From: Litsea cubeba
Taxonomy: Eukaryota > Streptophyta > Magnoliopsida > Laurales > Lauraceae
Assembly (NCBI GenBank): GCA_012931725.1
Contig: CM022951.1
Coordinates: 13,476,840 to 13,540,839 of the forward strand
Direction: 5' to 3'
Length of the DNA stretch: 64,000 nucleotides
The notes beneath the pieces are model-generated. The model had not been told where the DNA came from. It saw only the letters and a list, made by a program, of their open reading frames with translations, and made no database searches. Position numbers and translations under genes: made by a program. How positions within the stretch are numbered: the first letter of the stretch is position 1; each line of letters begins with the position of its first letter. Positions 8,969 to 19,515 of the stretch are shown piece by piece.

Positions 8969-11900
8969 GCGTTCTTCAGCCCGAAGGGCATTACTTTATA
9001 ACAGTAAGTGCCGCGGGGGGTGATGAATGATGTTTTCTCCTCGTCGGGCTCGTAAAGCGGGATCTGATGATAGCCTCGGTAGGCATCAAGGAAGCTCATT
9101 CGGTCGTGACCAGCAGTGGCGTCGATCAGTTGGTCAATCTTCGGGAGGGGGAAACTGTCCTTAGGGCAAGCCCTGTTCAGGTCGGTGAAGTCTACGCACA
9201 CCCTCCACTTTCCAGTTTTCTTCTTGACGACCACCGTGTTGGCCAGCCATACCGGGTACTGGACTTCCCGGATGGCCCCTGCTTCTAGCAGGTTGTCGAC
9301 CTCTTCTACGACCGCATCTGTCTGCTGCAGCCCGGTTCTGCGGGCCCTCTGCACTACTGGCTTGTGGTCGGGGTCGACGTTGAGCTTGTGGCACATGACC
9401 TGAGGGTCGACCCCGGGCATCTCACTTGGGTTCCAAGCGAAGACGTCCACATTCTGCATCAAGAACCGAGAGAGTTCGGCCCTTTCTTCGTCCGACAGCT
9501 GGGTGCCGATCAGGAAGAAACGGTCTGGGTCTGTCGGATCTAGCCTGACCTCGGCCAGGTCCTCGATGCTTTTCTTCTCAGGGTCCCTGCCGATCTCATC
9601 GAGGCCCTTCTCGAATTCGGCCAGGTTGACGCGCTCTGGCTCCTTTACTGCTGGGACGGCGGCCAGCATGCACTGCCTGGCCTGCTGCTGGTCTCCTTTT
9701 ACTGTGACTACTTCCATCTTGCCTTCCTCGTTCTCATGGACGAATTTCAGCTTTTGGTGGAAGGAAGAAGGAACTGCCTCTAGCTTGTGGAGCCACGTTC
9801 TGCCCAGAATGACATTGTAGGGAGAAGTGGCGTCCACAACCAGAAAGTCGGCTGTCACGGAGGCTCCGCCAACTTGGGTTTCCAAGGTGATTCTACCCTT
9901 GGGGTAGACTGGTGTGGTGGACAACCCTAGCAGAGGTGCACGGACCTCCGTGAGGTCTGCTTCGGAGAGTTTCATCTGTTTGAAGCAGTCGTAGTAGAGG
10001 ACCTCGGAGGAGCTGCCGGAGTCGACGAGGATCCTCTTCACGGTGAAGTCTCTCAACTTCATGGTGAGGAGCAGGGGGTCGTTGTGAGGGACCTGGACTC
10101 CCTCTAGATCTCGATCCGAGAACGAGATGGCTGGTTTGTCGCGGCGGGCTTTCTTGGATGCCGGGGCGAGGTCGGCTTTCATCACTTCTTTCTCGTGCGA
10201 AGCCCGCCTGGCTTCGGCACGTGTTTGAGAGCTTCCCCGGGACGAGGAAGCGGGAGTCGAGGACGCCAGATGGATCACGTTGATGATCTTCTCTGAGTCC
10301 TCGCTGTCTGGAGCCGGGGCCGTGCTCTGGTGAACCCGACCCTCGCTGCCGCCGGCATCACCCTCCTTGATGAACTCTGGGATGTGGCCCTCTTTGGCCA
10401 GCTTCTCCAGATACCACTGCAAAGTCCTGCATTCTTCAGTCTTGTGCCCGTTGCCCTTATGGAAGGCGCAGTGGAGCTTGCTCCGGGAGCCTTCGGTGGG
10501 TTCATACTTCATGGGCGGAGGATACTTGAAGAACGGCTTGGATTTGATCTTGGCCAGGATGCGGTAGATCGGCTCCTTGAAGACGACATTGACGCTCTGA
10601 CTGGCGCTGGAGGGAGGTCTGGGCTTCCAATTGCCCCCAGATCTGGACGACGAAGGCTTCGCCGAGCTGGAGGCCCAGTCCCGCTTGGACTCCTGCTTCT
10701 GGGAGGGCCTCCTGCCTCTTTGCCGAGGCTGGCTATTCTTCTGTTCGGGCTCTGGATGCCCTTCCTGATCCTTAGCTCGGATCTCGTCTTCCTCCCGGGC
10801 GATAAAGCGCTTCACCCGGGACATCAACTCTGACATGGATTCTGGGGTGTCTCCGGCCAAGTCCTTCCGCAAGTCGCTGCCGGGGATCAGGGCGTGCTGG
10901 AAGGCGTAGATGGCTATCGCCTCTCTTGCGCCCTCGATCTGGCTGTAGATCGCCCAGAATCGGTGGGTGAACTTGGCGAGAGTCTCGCCCTGCTTCATTC
11001 TGAGGGCGATGAGGTCCCCTTCTTTCTTGGGGACGACGGTGTAAGCCTGGAACTTCTTCAGGAAGGAGAGCTGGAGCTCCTTCCAACTGGAAATCGACTG
11101 CTCTGGTAGAGAGCAGAACCACTTCAGGGGGAGGTCACCCAAACTGGAGGAGAAGATTTTGCAGTTTAGGTGACCCTCGTTTCCCCAGATGGACATCTTC
11201 TGGGAGAAGTGTCGGAGGTGTGCAGATGGATCGGACAGTCCGTCGTAGGGGACGAACCGCGGGACGGAGAACTTCCAGGGCAAGGGGGTGCGCTCGATCT
11301 CTTTCGTGAAGGGAGAGCCCCCGAGATCAGTGTGTCCGCAGAGCTGCTTCTGGTCCCGCATGTCCAGGTTGTGCTGGAGAGCCCGCCTGACACGTTTGTC
11401 GAACCACTCCTGCTCGTCGTCCTCCTCTGGAGTCTGAACTCTGGACTTTCGCTTGGGGTGGTTCGGACTGTGATGGCTATGAGTTCGGCCATCGCGACTA
11501 TGGTGACTCCGGCTGTTGCTCGAGCCTTCGTCACGAATCTGGCCCCGTTTCTGGTCCAGATGATGTCTGAGTTCTTCGCGAGGAGGCTGGGCTGCCCTGC
11601 TGGGAGCGTCCTTCTTTTTCCCTTGAGGCTCAGAGACCTCCCTCAAGGAGGCAGTTTGCACTGCCCTCAGCTGCTGCTGGAGCTCGCGAATCATCCGTTC
11701 TTGCTTCTGGAGGAGGGCAGCTTCGGGAACTTCTCCAGGGGGTTGAGCGTGGCGCGTTTCTCCTACGGCCACGGCTTTGTCCTTCCGGGGACGCTGATGC
11801 TGACGCTCATCGCGTCTGGGTGGCGGGACTTCTTCTGACGGGGTCGAGGCCTCGAGTCCCTCTTGGAGTGGGAACTCGATAAAGAGCTGAGAGCCCAGGC

Positions 11901-12027
11901 GGCCCTCCCCTGCAGTCGTGCCATGCACCGTACGGGAGCGTCCTTGGGGAGGGACGTCCGTTGGTGGTTGTGGCAGCTCGAGCGCTGCTCTTGAGGATTC
12001 TACCCCCTTCTTAGCTTTCGGAGGCAT
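8969..12027 (-). CDS. Tat gag-protease and N-terminal reverse transcriptase
   Basis: The ATG at 12027 lies about 90 bases inside the primer binding site. The first about 230 residues are a charged, Arg/Glu-rich gag extension. The gag core follows (WKFSVPRFVPYDGLSDP ... LKWFCSLP ... SWKELQLSFLKKF), then a zinc-knuckle-like CAFHKGNGHKTEEC. The aspartic protease has the LVDSGSSSEVLYYD active site and the VILGRTWLH segment. RT begins with WRVCVDFTDLNRACPKD and FLDAYRGYHQIPL and reaches MPFGLKNAG before the one-base frameshift at 8963-8968. Codon use and frame are intact over about 1,020 codons, which argues for a very young copy. It is the sense strand relative to the LTR promoter. Confidence 0.9.
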
Positions 12028-12100
12028 GGCTTCTGAGAGATTGAGGTTTAGAAGGATTGGGAAGGTTTTGAGAGGTTTGGATGGCTGGGATATTTCTTTC

Positions 12101-12116
12101 CCACAGACGGCGCCAA
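12101..12116 (-). promoter_or_regulatory. Primer binding site of the Tat element
   Basis: On the minus strand TGGCGCCGTCTGTGGG starts two bases after the 5' LTR. This TGGCGCC-type site is typical of Tat/Ogre elements (often assigned to tRNA-Arg; I cannot check that here). The small element at 15433-18872 has the same site. Confidence 0.85.
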
Positions 12117-12117
12117 T

Positions 12118-13073
12118 TGTAGGTGCAGAAAATTACGACCCACAATAAGAGGGTGCCTTACAGGACTTATCCGGGAAGATGATGGTGTCTGGAATGTCTG
12201 GATGCCGTCCGAGAGCCTGAAAGGGAGAAGCAAACGGTCAGAGGACCCTGGCCTGAGCGGCGCAAGGCTCTCCGATGCCAAAGTCAGTGTATGAACTGGA
12301 ACAATGGAAGAGAGGGAGAAGAGAGACAGAGTAAGGGCTCTGTGTATAGGATTGTGCGTACCTTGCATGGTGTTTGGAGGTCTATTTATAGAGGTTTGGA
12401 TCGTATCTCTCAGAGAATATCTTGGTGTGGGTCCCATGATCTGACTGGAAAGTCATGATCAGCCCACAAAGTAATAAATGCAGTCTAATCCGGCCCACTC
12501 AGCATTTAATGCCAGTCGGGTCAGCCCACATTGCATTAAATGCGTGTCTTGTTGGGCCAGATTGTGTTGGGCGCCTTTGGCGGTAGGAGTACCAGCGGAT
12601 CTGCCCTCGGGCCTTGCCCTGATGTGGCCTCAGCCGCTGGATGCTGCCATGTGGCGATCTGGTGAAGATAGTGGGCGGCTGGATGTCATATCTGTCCCAC
12701 TAGCTCGTGACCCTATCCCTCCACGTGCCTGATGACGTGGGGGATGAGGGGCGCAAATGAAGGTTCCTTCTGCCCTTCGGCTATTGTCCTGGCTTCTTCA
12801 GCCGAGGCGGCTTCAGCCGAGATAGGGCTCTCTGCGGAGATGGCATCCGGGGTGGCCCTGCCGATGTGGACTCCTTGCCGAGATGACGCCCGAGGTGGGC
12901 CAATTCGGCATTTGTTGCCCGGAGATGCTTGATGTCGGCCAAGGCCTCTGTCCTGGTAGCCGGGATGAGATCGGTGCCACGTAGACGGCACGCGGATGGC
13001 ACGTGAGGATGCTTAAACCCATCTGATGGCTGTGATTAGCTTAATCCTGTAGCTCTGGAAATCTCCCCACACA
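12118..13073 (-). repeat. 5' LTR of the Tat element
   Basis: Carries the promoter driving gag-pol on the minus strand. It differs from the 3' LTR at only about four positions seen by eye (for example near 12759, 12785, 13010 and 13027). It ends at 13073, followed by the TSD CATTG. Confidence 0.93.
12383..12390 (-). promoter_or_regulatory. LTR TATA box driving Tat gag-pol
   Basis: The minus strand reads CCTCTATAAATAGA at 12394-12381, a strong plant TATA, about 260 bases before the LTR inner end. Transcription would run toward gag at 12027. Confidence 0.65.
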
Positions 13074-13290
13074 CATTGACTTCAACTAAGTTTTTGTCTT
13101 CTACTTTTTTTTTTAACCAAATACTATATATAGTCCCAAATTTTTTTTTCCACTTTTATGTGTAACAGAAAAAATGTTTATATGTATATAAGATTCTTGT
13201 ATATCTGGTTGCATGTATTTATACCAAACAGATTCTTGTAGAGATGCAAAAGTATTGATGATTCTCATTTTCATTTTCACTCTGTTATAG

Positions 13291-14440
13291 GTATGGTCCG
13301 CTGTGGCGCCTCTTTCGCCGGAATCTCATGTCTGAGATCCTGCACCCCTCCAAGGTCAAGACTTTCGCCCAAGGCCGCGAGTGGGTGCTCAAGATGCTGA
13401 TTGAAGACCTAAGGCGTCATGCCGATTCAGGTGAGCCCGTCTTTGTAGCTGAGAGGTTCCAGTACGCCATGTTCTCCTTGCTTCTGTTCATGTGTTTTGG
13501 ACAGAAGCTAGACGAAAGTACTGTGAAGAAGATTAAAGACATTCAGCGCTGATTGCTTGCGAGATCCCCCGTTTTCGACGCCTTATACTTATTTCCCAAG
13601 ATTGGAAAAATACTATTCCGTGGAAGATGGAATGCGCTTATGGAAATTCATCGAGAGCAACAAGAGCTGCTCCTCCCATTGATAAGGGCACACAAGGTTC
13701 GGAACCAAGATCGTCAAGAGGACAATACTTTTCTCTTCAGCTATGTCGATTCGCTTCTTGATTTGGAGCTTCAAGAGGAAGGGGGTAGAAAGCTCACCGA
13801 AGGTGAGATAGTTAGCCTATGTTCGGAATTTCTGAATGCAGGGACTGGCACAACATCAACATCCGTACAGTGGATCATGGCTAATTTGGTAAAGGACCCA
13901 GAGATACAACATAAGCTGGTGGATGAAATAGAGAGAGTGGCGGGAAAGGAGGCGGAGATGGTAAGTGAGGAGGACTTGAATGCTATGCCATATTTGAAGG
14001 CAGTTATAATGGAAGGGCTGAGAAGGCACCCACCATTGCACTTTGTCTTGCCACACGCTGTGTCGTCGGAGGTGACATTTGAAGGGTATGTCATACCAAA
14101 GGATGCTACCATCAATTTCTTGGTAGCGGAGATGGGGTGGGACGAGAAGGTGTGGAAAGAGGCCATGGCGTTCAAGCCAGAGAGGTTCTTAGATGGTGGA
14201 GAAAAGGTGGATATAACAGGGAGTAGAGAGATCAAAATGATGCCTTTTGGAGTAGGGAGACGGGTATGCCCAGGGCTTAATCTTGCAATGCTTCATCTTG
14301 AGTACTTTATAGCGAATCTGGTGAAAGAGTATGAATGGAAGACTGTGGAAGGAGAAGAGGTGGATTTGACCGAAAAGCAGGAATTTACTATAGTGATGAA
14401 GAAGCCCTTGAAGGCAAAAATCACGGCAAGGACAATGTGA
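13291..14440 (+). pseudogene. CYP89A: CYP89A-like cytochrome P450, exon 2 (in-frame stop)
   Basis: Starts after the acceptor TCTGTTATAG and reads YGPLWRLFRRNLMSEILHPS, then MFSLLLFMCFGQKLDE. An in-frame TGA at 13550-13552 follows IQR, where family members have an ordinary residue. The frame then continues unbroken to the stop at 14440. Family landmarks are present: ExxR in EGLRRHPP, the PERF segment FKPERFLDG, heme-binding PFGVGRRVCPG with the axial Cys near 14265, and the terminal TIVMKKPLKAK. The I-helix reads NAGTGTTST, so the usual acidic residue of AGT(D/E)TT is replaced by Gly. The two exons would encode about 503 residues, normal for the family. The stop plus the I-helix change suggest loss of function. 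A sequencing error at the TGA would not explain the I-helix. Confidence 0.85.
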
Positions 14441-14640
14441 GGTGGTAAATAGAGGGAGCTGTTTTGTTTTTTCCGGCACTTTTCATGTATTATTATTATT
14501 ATTTTTTTTTTCTGGGTAGAAGCACTTTTCATGTAGTTGTCTTTTATAAGTACACTACTTAGACCCTGTACGTGTCTTATAACTAATATTTTTTTTTGGA
14601 TATTTTGTCTTATTTAATTCCAACATGTACCGGACATCTA
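14441..14640. other. P450 3' flank, no gene seen
   Basis: A/T-rich 3' UTR-like sequence with a short duplicated GCACTTTTCATGTA (about 14476 and 14521) and poly-T runs. No open frame, RNA gene or further element is apparent. The LINE tail starts next, at a (CCAAA)n run. Confidence 0.5.
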
Positions 14641-14988
14641 CCAAACCAAACCAAACCAAGCCTTTTCCCACTAGGTGGGGTCGGCTATATGGATTTGACG
14701 ACGCCAATCAAATCTGTTTAGGACCATGTCCTCCGTTAGATCCATGTAGGCAAGGTCATGTTTGATAGTTTCTTTTCAACTTCTCTTGGGGCTCCCTCTC
14801 CCTCTCATACTCCTGGCAATCTCCATGCTTTCACACATTTTAACAGGTGCCTCTGTTGGACGCCTTCTAACATGGCCGAACCATCTCAGTCGATTTTCTC
14901 TCATTTTATCTTCAATCGGTGCTATTCCTACTTTGCCCCTAATCTCCTCATTCATAATCCTATCTATCCTTGTGATCCCACACATCCA
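14641..14988 (-). mobile_element. LINE fragment, 3' part (RT C-terminus)
   Basis: Reads on the minus strand from the CACTA border: WMCGITRIDRI, NEEIRGKVGIAPIEDKMREN, RLRWFGHVRRRPTEAPV, then an in-frame TGA in place of the expected tryptophan, then KETIKHDLAYMDLTED and a TAG stop. This is the well-known C-terminal tail of plant LINE reverse transcriptase. The 3' end has a (TTTGG)n-like tail at about 14641-14660. Its other half is at 51647-52053; the CACTA element split them. Confidence 0.88.
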
Positions 14989-15432
14989 CACTACAAGAAA
15001 TGGGGGTATTTTGCAACGGTCGAAAACCGTTGCAAAAATAATTTGCAACGGTTCGTGAAACCATTGCAATTGCCACCGTTGCAGAATCGTATTTGCAACG
15101 ATTTATTTTCTTTTGCAACGCCTGCTAAAATTGTTGCAAACTAGGAAATTTGCAACGGTTTTTTGTCCTTTTCGTAACAATTTTATGACCGTTGCAAGTA
15201 AATATAATTTGTAACGTTTCATCACCGTTGTCTATTGTGACAATTTGCAACGATTATAAGTGTTGCAAAATAGTCCTCCGCAACAGTTTTTAAACCGTTG
15301 CGTGCAAAAGATGCAATGGTTGCCTAACCGTTGCTTAACCATTGCATACAAAAGATGCAACGGTTCCTAAACCGTTGCGAGTGAAATTTGCAACGGTTAT
15401 AAAACGTTGCCATGATCGTTGCGAATAGCTTC
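14989..15432. repeat. Left subterminal GCAACGG array of the CACTA element
   Basis: Dozens of GCAACGG/CCGTTGC motifs in both orientations, many forming short inverted pairs. The array is cut by the small LTR element at 15433 and resumes at 18878-19215. The matching array is at 50773-51646. Confidence 0.88.
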
Positions 15433-15922
15433 TGATGATGCCAAAATAGGTTTCCGACAACATCGGTCAAGTAATAAAGTAATAAATGCAGTAAATTAAT
15501 GAGAGAGAAGGGATTATAGTGGTTTGGTCAAAATGACCTACGTCCATTTCAGAAAGGCAGAGGTTGCCTGTAGTGTTTTACTTCCTCAATGAGTTGGGAT
15601 TACAAGCTAGAGGAATACAAGAGTAGAAGGAAATAGGAAGATATCAGTTGCCCCCAAGTGCTGGTGGGGCTCCTCGATTTATAGTCTACCCTAACAGACG
15701 GGGACGCTCCTCTGCAACGTTCGCCCTTGGAGCCCTCGAACTGCCCTCGCGCTGGACGAGGCAGGTGAGATATTTCTCCGCAGGACCTGGTAGGAGCGGG
15801 ATTGCTTCCGAAGCAACGTGGCTGCCCTGACTTGGTCTCTTCGTGGGCTTGGACCTGAGCTTCAGTGGATGGATTTAGACCTGGACTTCTCACGAACTGG
15901 GTCATTTAGGCCTGACTCATCA
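15433..15922 (-). repeat. 3' LTR of the small Tat-type element
   Basis: Pairs with 18381-18872. It starts TGATGATGCC, ends GACTCATCA, and is followed on the inner side by the polypurine tract (minus-strand GGCATTGAGGGGCAAA). Confidence 0.9.
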
Positions 15923-16059
15923 TTTGCCCCTCAATGCCCCGTGCCCAAATAATTTTTTGAAAGGGGGGCATTGGTAGATTCAGGTCTCTTCTCCCTCCAA
16001 AATCGTTTTCCTCTTTTCTGGTTTTAATCCTGGTCTGGGCGAGCTTTGGAACCCCAAGA

Positions 16060-16360
16060 AGCCTGGGCGCCCAGGGAGAGATGGGCGCCCAGGGGAGTGA
16101 AGGCATGGGCGCCCAGGGGAGCCTGGGCGCCCGGCGGAGAAGTCCTGGGCCCCCGGGGGATTTGGGCTCCCGAGGGAGAAGGCCTGGGCGCCCGGGAGAG
16201 AAGTCCTGGGCGCCCGGGGGATTTGGGCGCCCGGGGAGAAGGCCTGGGCGCACGGGGGAGAAGGACTGGCGCCCGGGGGATTTGGGCGCCCGTGGGACTT
16301 GGGCGCCCCGGGGAGAAGGCCTGGGCTCCCGGGGGAGAAGCTCGACCCCGCCGGGGGACA
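16060..16360. repeat. GGGCGCCC-rich tandem region in the small Tat-type element
   Basis: About twenty degenerate units of roughly 15-30 bases built around the palindrome GGGCGCCC and CCCGGGGGA. All six frames look Pro/Gly/Arg-rich and open, which reflects base composition. A related array lies at 17900-18100. Confidence 0.7.
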
Positions 16361-16559
16361 CCTCCGGACCCCCTCTGCGAAGCGCATGATATATCCCTTA
16401 GCATATGTAAATTCCAACTCCGAGCATCTGGACTCTGCCCCTCGGTAACTTCTGATGGGTCATCCCAGAAGAAGAAGATGAGCCCGCAACTTGCTAGAAA
16501 GATTGCTCCAGATCTTAGGCTGCAGCAGCGGGCGCGGGCGTAGTCGCTGCAGCATGGAA

Positions 16560-17150
16560 AATGAGAGAGCTTATTAGGCTGAGGAGAGGGCTGCGCTAGC
16601 TGGAAGGGCTTCCGAGGCTGATCTTTCCGCGGCCCGCGAGAGGGCGACCAAGCTTGAGACCGAACTCTTAGCAGCCTAAGAGAGGGCGGCCAAGGCAGAG
16701 GCTGAGCTTGTGAAGGACTTTGAGAGGGCTTCGCTCAGTGAAGCTGAGCTTGTGAAGACCCGCGAGAAGGCTTTGCTCTGTGAGGCTAAGCTTCTAAAGA
16801 CCCGGGAGAGGGCTTCGCTCAAATGAGGTGAGCTTTTGAAGACCCGTGAGAGGGCTTCGCTCAGAGAGGCTGAGCTTTTGAAGACCCACGAGAGGGCTTC
16901 GCTCAAATGAGGTGAGCTTCTGAAGACCCGCGAGAGGGCTTCGCTCAATGAGGCTGAGCTTGTATAGACCCGTGAGAGGGTGATGCTCAGAGAGACCATT
17001 GTGGAGACAGTGATTGGGGCGGTACATGAGAGAACTGCTTTCCCAGATATTGCCCTCTTAGGCTTCGTGCCGACTGAGGCGCTTGATGATTGTAGTGGCA
17101 GCTCTGATGATGTCGATGGTGATGCCGAGGACAACTTTGAGCGTAATTAG
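16560..17150 (+). pseudogene. Decayed antisense coiled-coil gene in the small Tat-type element
   Basis: On the plus strand, antisense to gag, an imperfect tandem repeat of about 63 bases encodes units such as ERASLREAELLKTR. The frame then runs through IGAVHERTAFPDIALLGFVP to a terminal acidic segment (SSDDVDGDAEDNFE) and a TAA near 17148. Several in-frame TGA/TAG codons interrupt it. Position and coiled-coil character parallel exon 3 of the antisense gene at 3906-4487, so this looks like a relic of the same antisense gene class. Function unknown. Confidence 0.5.
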
Positions 17151-17234
17151 AGGGTAGGGGACTTTTTTTTTTAAATAGTTTGTAGCACTGATAAAAAATG
17201 ATTTTATTATTCCATTGTTTAGTGCTACACAACA

Positions 17235-18326
17235 TTAAACAAAGTTGAAAAAATCAAGCCCCCAAACCATCACTACTTTGACTCTCTTATGGTATTTCTG
17301 GTAATACCTTTTCAACAGTTCCGCGTTCCTTGGTAATGTGTTCAACCGCTGCATTGCGAGGAGTGAATACTTGTCTGTCTCTCTGCGGAGCAGGACCGAG
17401 TTGGTCTCTGACAGGTAGCCTCTCTGTCCTGCTTCGCTTGTTGCTCGTATCCTTCCTTTCCTCTCTGTCTCGCCCCTTTTCGTTGTCGACTGCTCTGGAG
17501 GACTTCCCTCGCCTGGCCCTTGTGCTTCGCTTCGCTCGGGGATATTATGCAGCTGCATTTTGGTTTTGTACATCTCCAGGTGGTCCAATGGATCCTTTCT
17601 TCCATCAAAGGTCTCCATGGACGGCATCTTGAACTTCCGGGGAAGTGGGTAGTTTGCCACTTCGGGTTTGAACGGTGTGTCCGTTCGCCCGACTAGGTGA
17701 TCTACAGTCTCTGGTGCCTGCGCCTTCATGGCGTTGTAGAAGTCTGCCAGCTGGTTCTGCATCTCCTTAATCTTTTCGTCCCAGGGATTGGGAGCTTCCT
17801 TGGATGGGTCACGAAAATAACTTCCCTCCTCCATGCTTTGATTTTCACTCTCCCCTTCTTGGAAATAAGGATCCTCTCCATTAGAAGAAGAGGGAGGAAG
17901 TGGTCCCTGGGTGCCCTGGGGAACTCCCTGGGTGCCACCCAGAGGATGGGCGCCCTGGGGAACTCCCTGGGCGCCGCCCTAAGGATGGGCGCCCAGATGG
18001 GGAGCTCCCTGGGCGCCGCCTGGAGGATGGGCGCCCTGGGGAACTCCTTGTGTGCAGCCCTGAGGATGGGCGCCTAGATGGGGAGCTCCCCGGCGTGGAG
18101 CTCTTGGAAGTCCCTGGTGCGATGCTCCTTATGGTACTCCTCCAAATTGTGCTCCTCCTTGCCTTGCCAGCACGAGTTGTAAGATCTGCTGGTTTTGGGC
18201 TACCAGCTGTTGCATGGTCTCCAACATCTGCTGAGGAGTGGGAGCAGGAGCATTCGGGGTAGGATTGATTGGTGGAGGGTTACCCTCGCCCTCTGCTCGT
18301 CTTGTCGATCTAGTGGTGATCACCAT
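17235..18326 (-). pseudogene. Truncated gag of the small Tat-type element
   Basis: The ATG at 18326 starts MVITTRSTRRAEGEG, typical of gypsy gag N-termini, and ends at TAA 18129. A repeat-rich stretch (17900-18128) encodes Gly/Ala/Pro/Gln decapeptide-like units. From about 17834 a frame encodes EKIKEMQNQLADFYNAMKAQ and then the gag-core start TFDGRKDPLDHLEMYKTKMQ. After HNIPE the expected core is missing and unrelated sequence follows, indicating an internal deletion. No zinc knuckle or pol is present. It may depend on gag and pol from relatives such as the element at 806. Confidence 0.75.
17900..18105. repeat. GGGCGCC tandem repeats inside the gag remnant
   Basis: Units of about 28-60 bases (GGATGGGCGCC, CTGGGGAACTCCCTGG) repeated about six times. 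They encode Pro/Gly/Ala-rich repeats on the minus strand. Confidence 0.7.
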
Positions 18327-18361
18327 AATTTTGAAAAAAGGATGAGAACTTTTGTTCAGTT

Positions 18362-18380
18362 CCCACAGACGGCGCCAAAC
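18362..18380 (-). promoter_or_regulatory. Primer binding site of the small Tat-type element
   Basis: Minus-strand TTTGGCGCCGTCTGTGGG adjoins the 5' LTR (18381). It is the same site as at 12101-12116, which ties the two elements to one lineage. Confidence 0.85.
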
Positions 18381-18872
18381 TGATGATGCCAAAATAGGTT
18401 TCCGACAACACCGGTCAAGTAATAAAGTAATAAATGCAGTAAATTAATGAGAGAGAGAAGGGATTATAGTGGTTCGGTCAAAATGACCTACGTCCACTTC
18501 AGAAAGGCAGAGGCTGCCTGTAGTGTTTTACTTCCTCAATGAGTTGGGATTACAAGCTAGAGGAATACAAGAGTAGAAGGAAATAGGAAGATATCAGTTG
18601 CCCCCAAGTGCTGGTGGGGCTCCTCGATTTATAGTCTACCATAACAGACGGGGACGCTCCTCTGCAACGTTCGCCCTTGGAGCCCTCAAACTGCCCTCGC
18701 GCTGGACGAGGTAGGTGAGATATTTCTCCGCAGGACCTGGTAGGAGCGGGACTGCTTCCGAAGCAACGTGGCTGCCCTGACTTGGTCTCTTCATGGGCTT
18801 GGATTTGAGCTTCAATGGATGGATTTAGACCTGGACTTCTCACGGACTGGGTCATTTGGGCCTGACTCATCA
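18381..18872 (-). repeat. 5' LTR of the small Tat-type element
   Basis: 492 bp, about 97% identical by eye to 15433-15922, followed by the TSD GCTTC. Confidence 0.9.
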
Positions 18873-18877
18873 GCTTC

Positions 18878-19215
18878 TATTGGCAACGGTTGAGAAATGT
18901 TGCCCTATATTTATTTTGCAACGGTCATGCAACCGTTGCCCTATATTCATTTTGCAACGGTCATATACGTTGCCAATAGTGTTGCAATATGAGTATTTTG
19001 CAACAGTTCAAATAATTTTTTATTTAGATGATTTTGCAACAGTTGTTAACCGTTGCAAAATCATGCAAGATGCAACGGTTATAATTGTTGCTAATGTTCC
19101 ATTTGCAACGGTTGAAAGAACATTTGCAACGGTTTACACTATTATGAAAAACATAATATTTTGCAATGGTTACTTGAACCGTTGCAATGCTATATTTCAA
19201 TTTCATATTGCATTT
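18878..19215. repeat. Left subterminal GCAACGG array, continued
   Basis: Continuation of the CACTA array after the nested element, with about ten GCAACGG/CCGTTGC motifs up to about 19215. Then the sequence becomes ordinary A/T-rich intron- or UTR-like DNA. Confidence 0.85.
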
Positions 19216-19431
19216 GCAATAATTTCTCTCCAATAATGCACAAAATCAATTCATCCAGATATAACATCCACAGAATTAGTTCATTCAATCAAAACATCCA
19301 CAAATTCAGAGACATCCAAAATATTAAAATTCTTGAACATTATCTAAAATATTAAAATCATACACAACTCAGGATATATAATATTGTTAAAACATAAATT
19401 GAAAAGTCAATGTAACTTTAAATATATGTCT

Positions 19432-19515
19432 TTATTTTCCCGAGAGTGTTGCTGCATCAATCCAGCCCTTTTCAGCGTCATTATTCTCCTCTTGATGATT
19501 CTCCTCTTGAAGAAC
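19432..19515 (-). CDS. Candidate terminal exon of a captured gene (unidentified)
   Basis: On the minus strand an acceptor TATTCTTTTGCAG is followed by an 84-base open exon. It encodes an acidic peptide (VLQEENHQEENNDAEK, then GWIDAATLSGK) ending at TAA. Splice context and length are convincing; the protein family is not recognised. It lies inside the CACTA element in the same orientation as the other captured pieces, and may be the 3' end of a chimeric transcript. Confidence 0.35.
   Translation of the reverse strand, partial: VLQEENHQEENNDAEKGWIDAATLSGK

Larger units (their letters stand above)
806..13073 (-). mobile_element. Tat-lineage Ty3/gypsy LTR retrotransposon in the P450 intron
   Basis: Complete 12.27-kb element. 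Two 956-bp LTRs (806-1761 and 12118-13073) start TGTAGGTG and end CCACACA. The TSD CATTG lies at 801-805 and 13074-13078. Sense orientation is minus: the primer binding site adjoins the 12118 LTR, the polypurine tract adjoins the 1761 LTR, and gag-protease-RT-RNase H-integrase runs 12027 to 6288. The long stretch between pol and the 3' LTR holds a 74-bp tandem array and antisense genes, as known for Tat elements. By eye the LTRs differ at about 4 positions, so insertion is recent. Pol has one frameshift and one in-frame stop, so this copy is probably not autonomous unless those are assembly errors. Confidence 0.93.
15433..18872 (-). mobile_element. Small non-autonomous Tat-type LTR element
   Basis: Element of 3.44 kb with LTRs 15433-15922 (490 bp) and 18381-18872 (492 bp), TGATGATG...CTCATCA. 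The TSD GCTTC lies at 15428-15432 and 18873-18877. The PBS on the minus strand is TTTGGCGCCGTCTGTGGGA beside the 18381 LTR; the PPT is GAGGGGCAAA beside the 15922 LTR. Only gag remnants are present; protease, RT and integrase are absent. The LTRs differ at about 15 sites by eye (about 3%), so it is older than the Tat element at 806. It inserted into the CACTA subterminal array. Confidence 0.92.

Noticed and set aside
15906..16543. Long Pro/Gly/Arg-rich frames on both strands
   Set aside because: All frames are open because of the GGGCGCCC repeat composition; none has a start context or domain.
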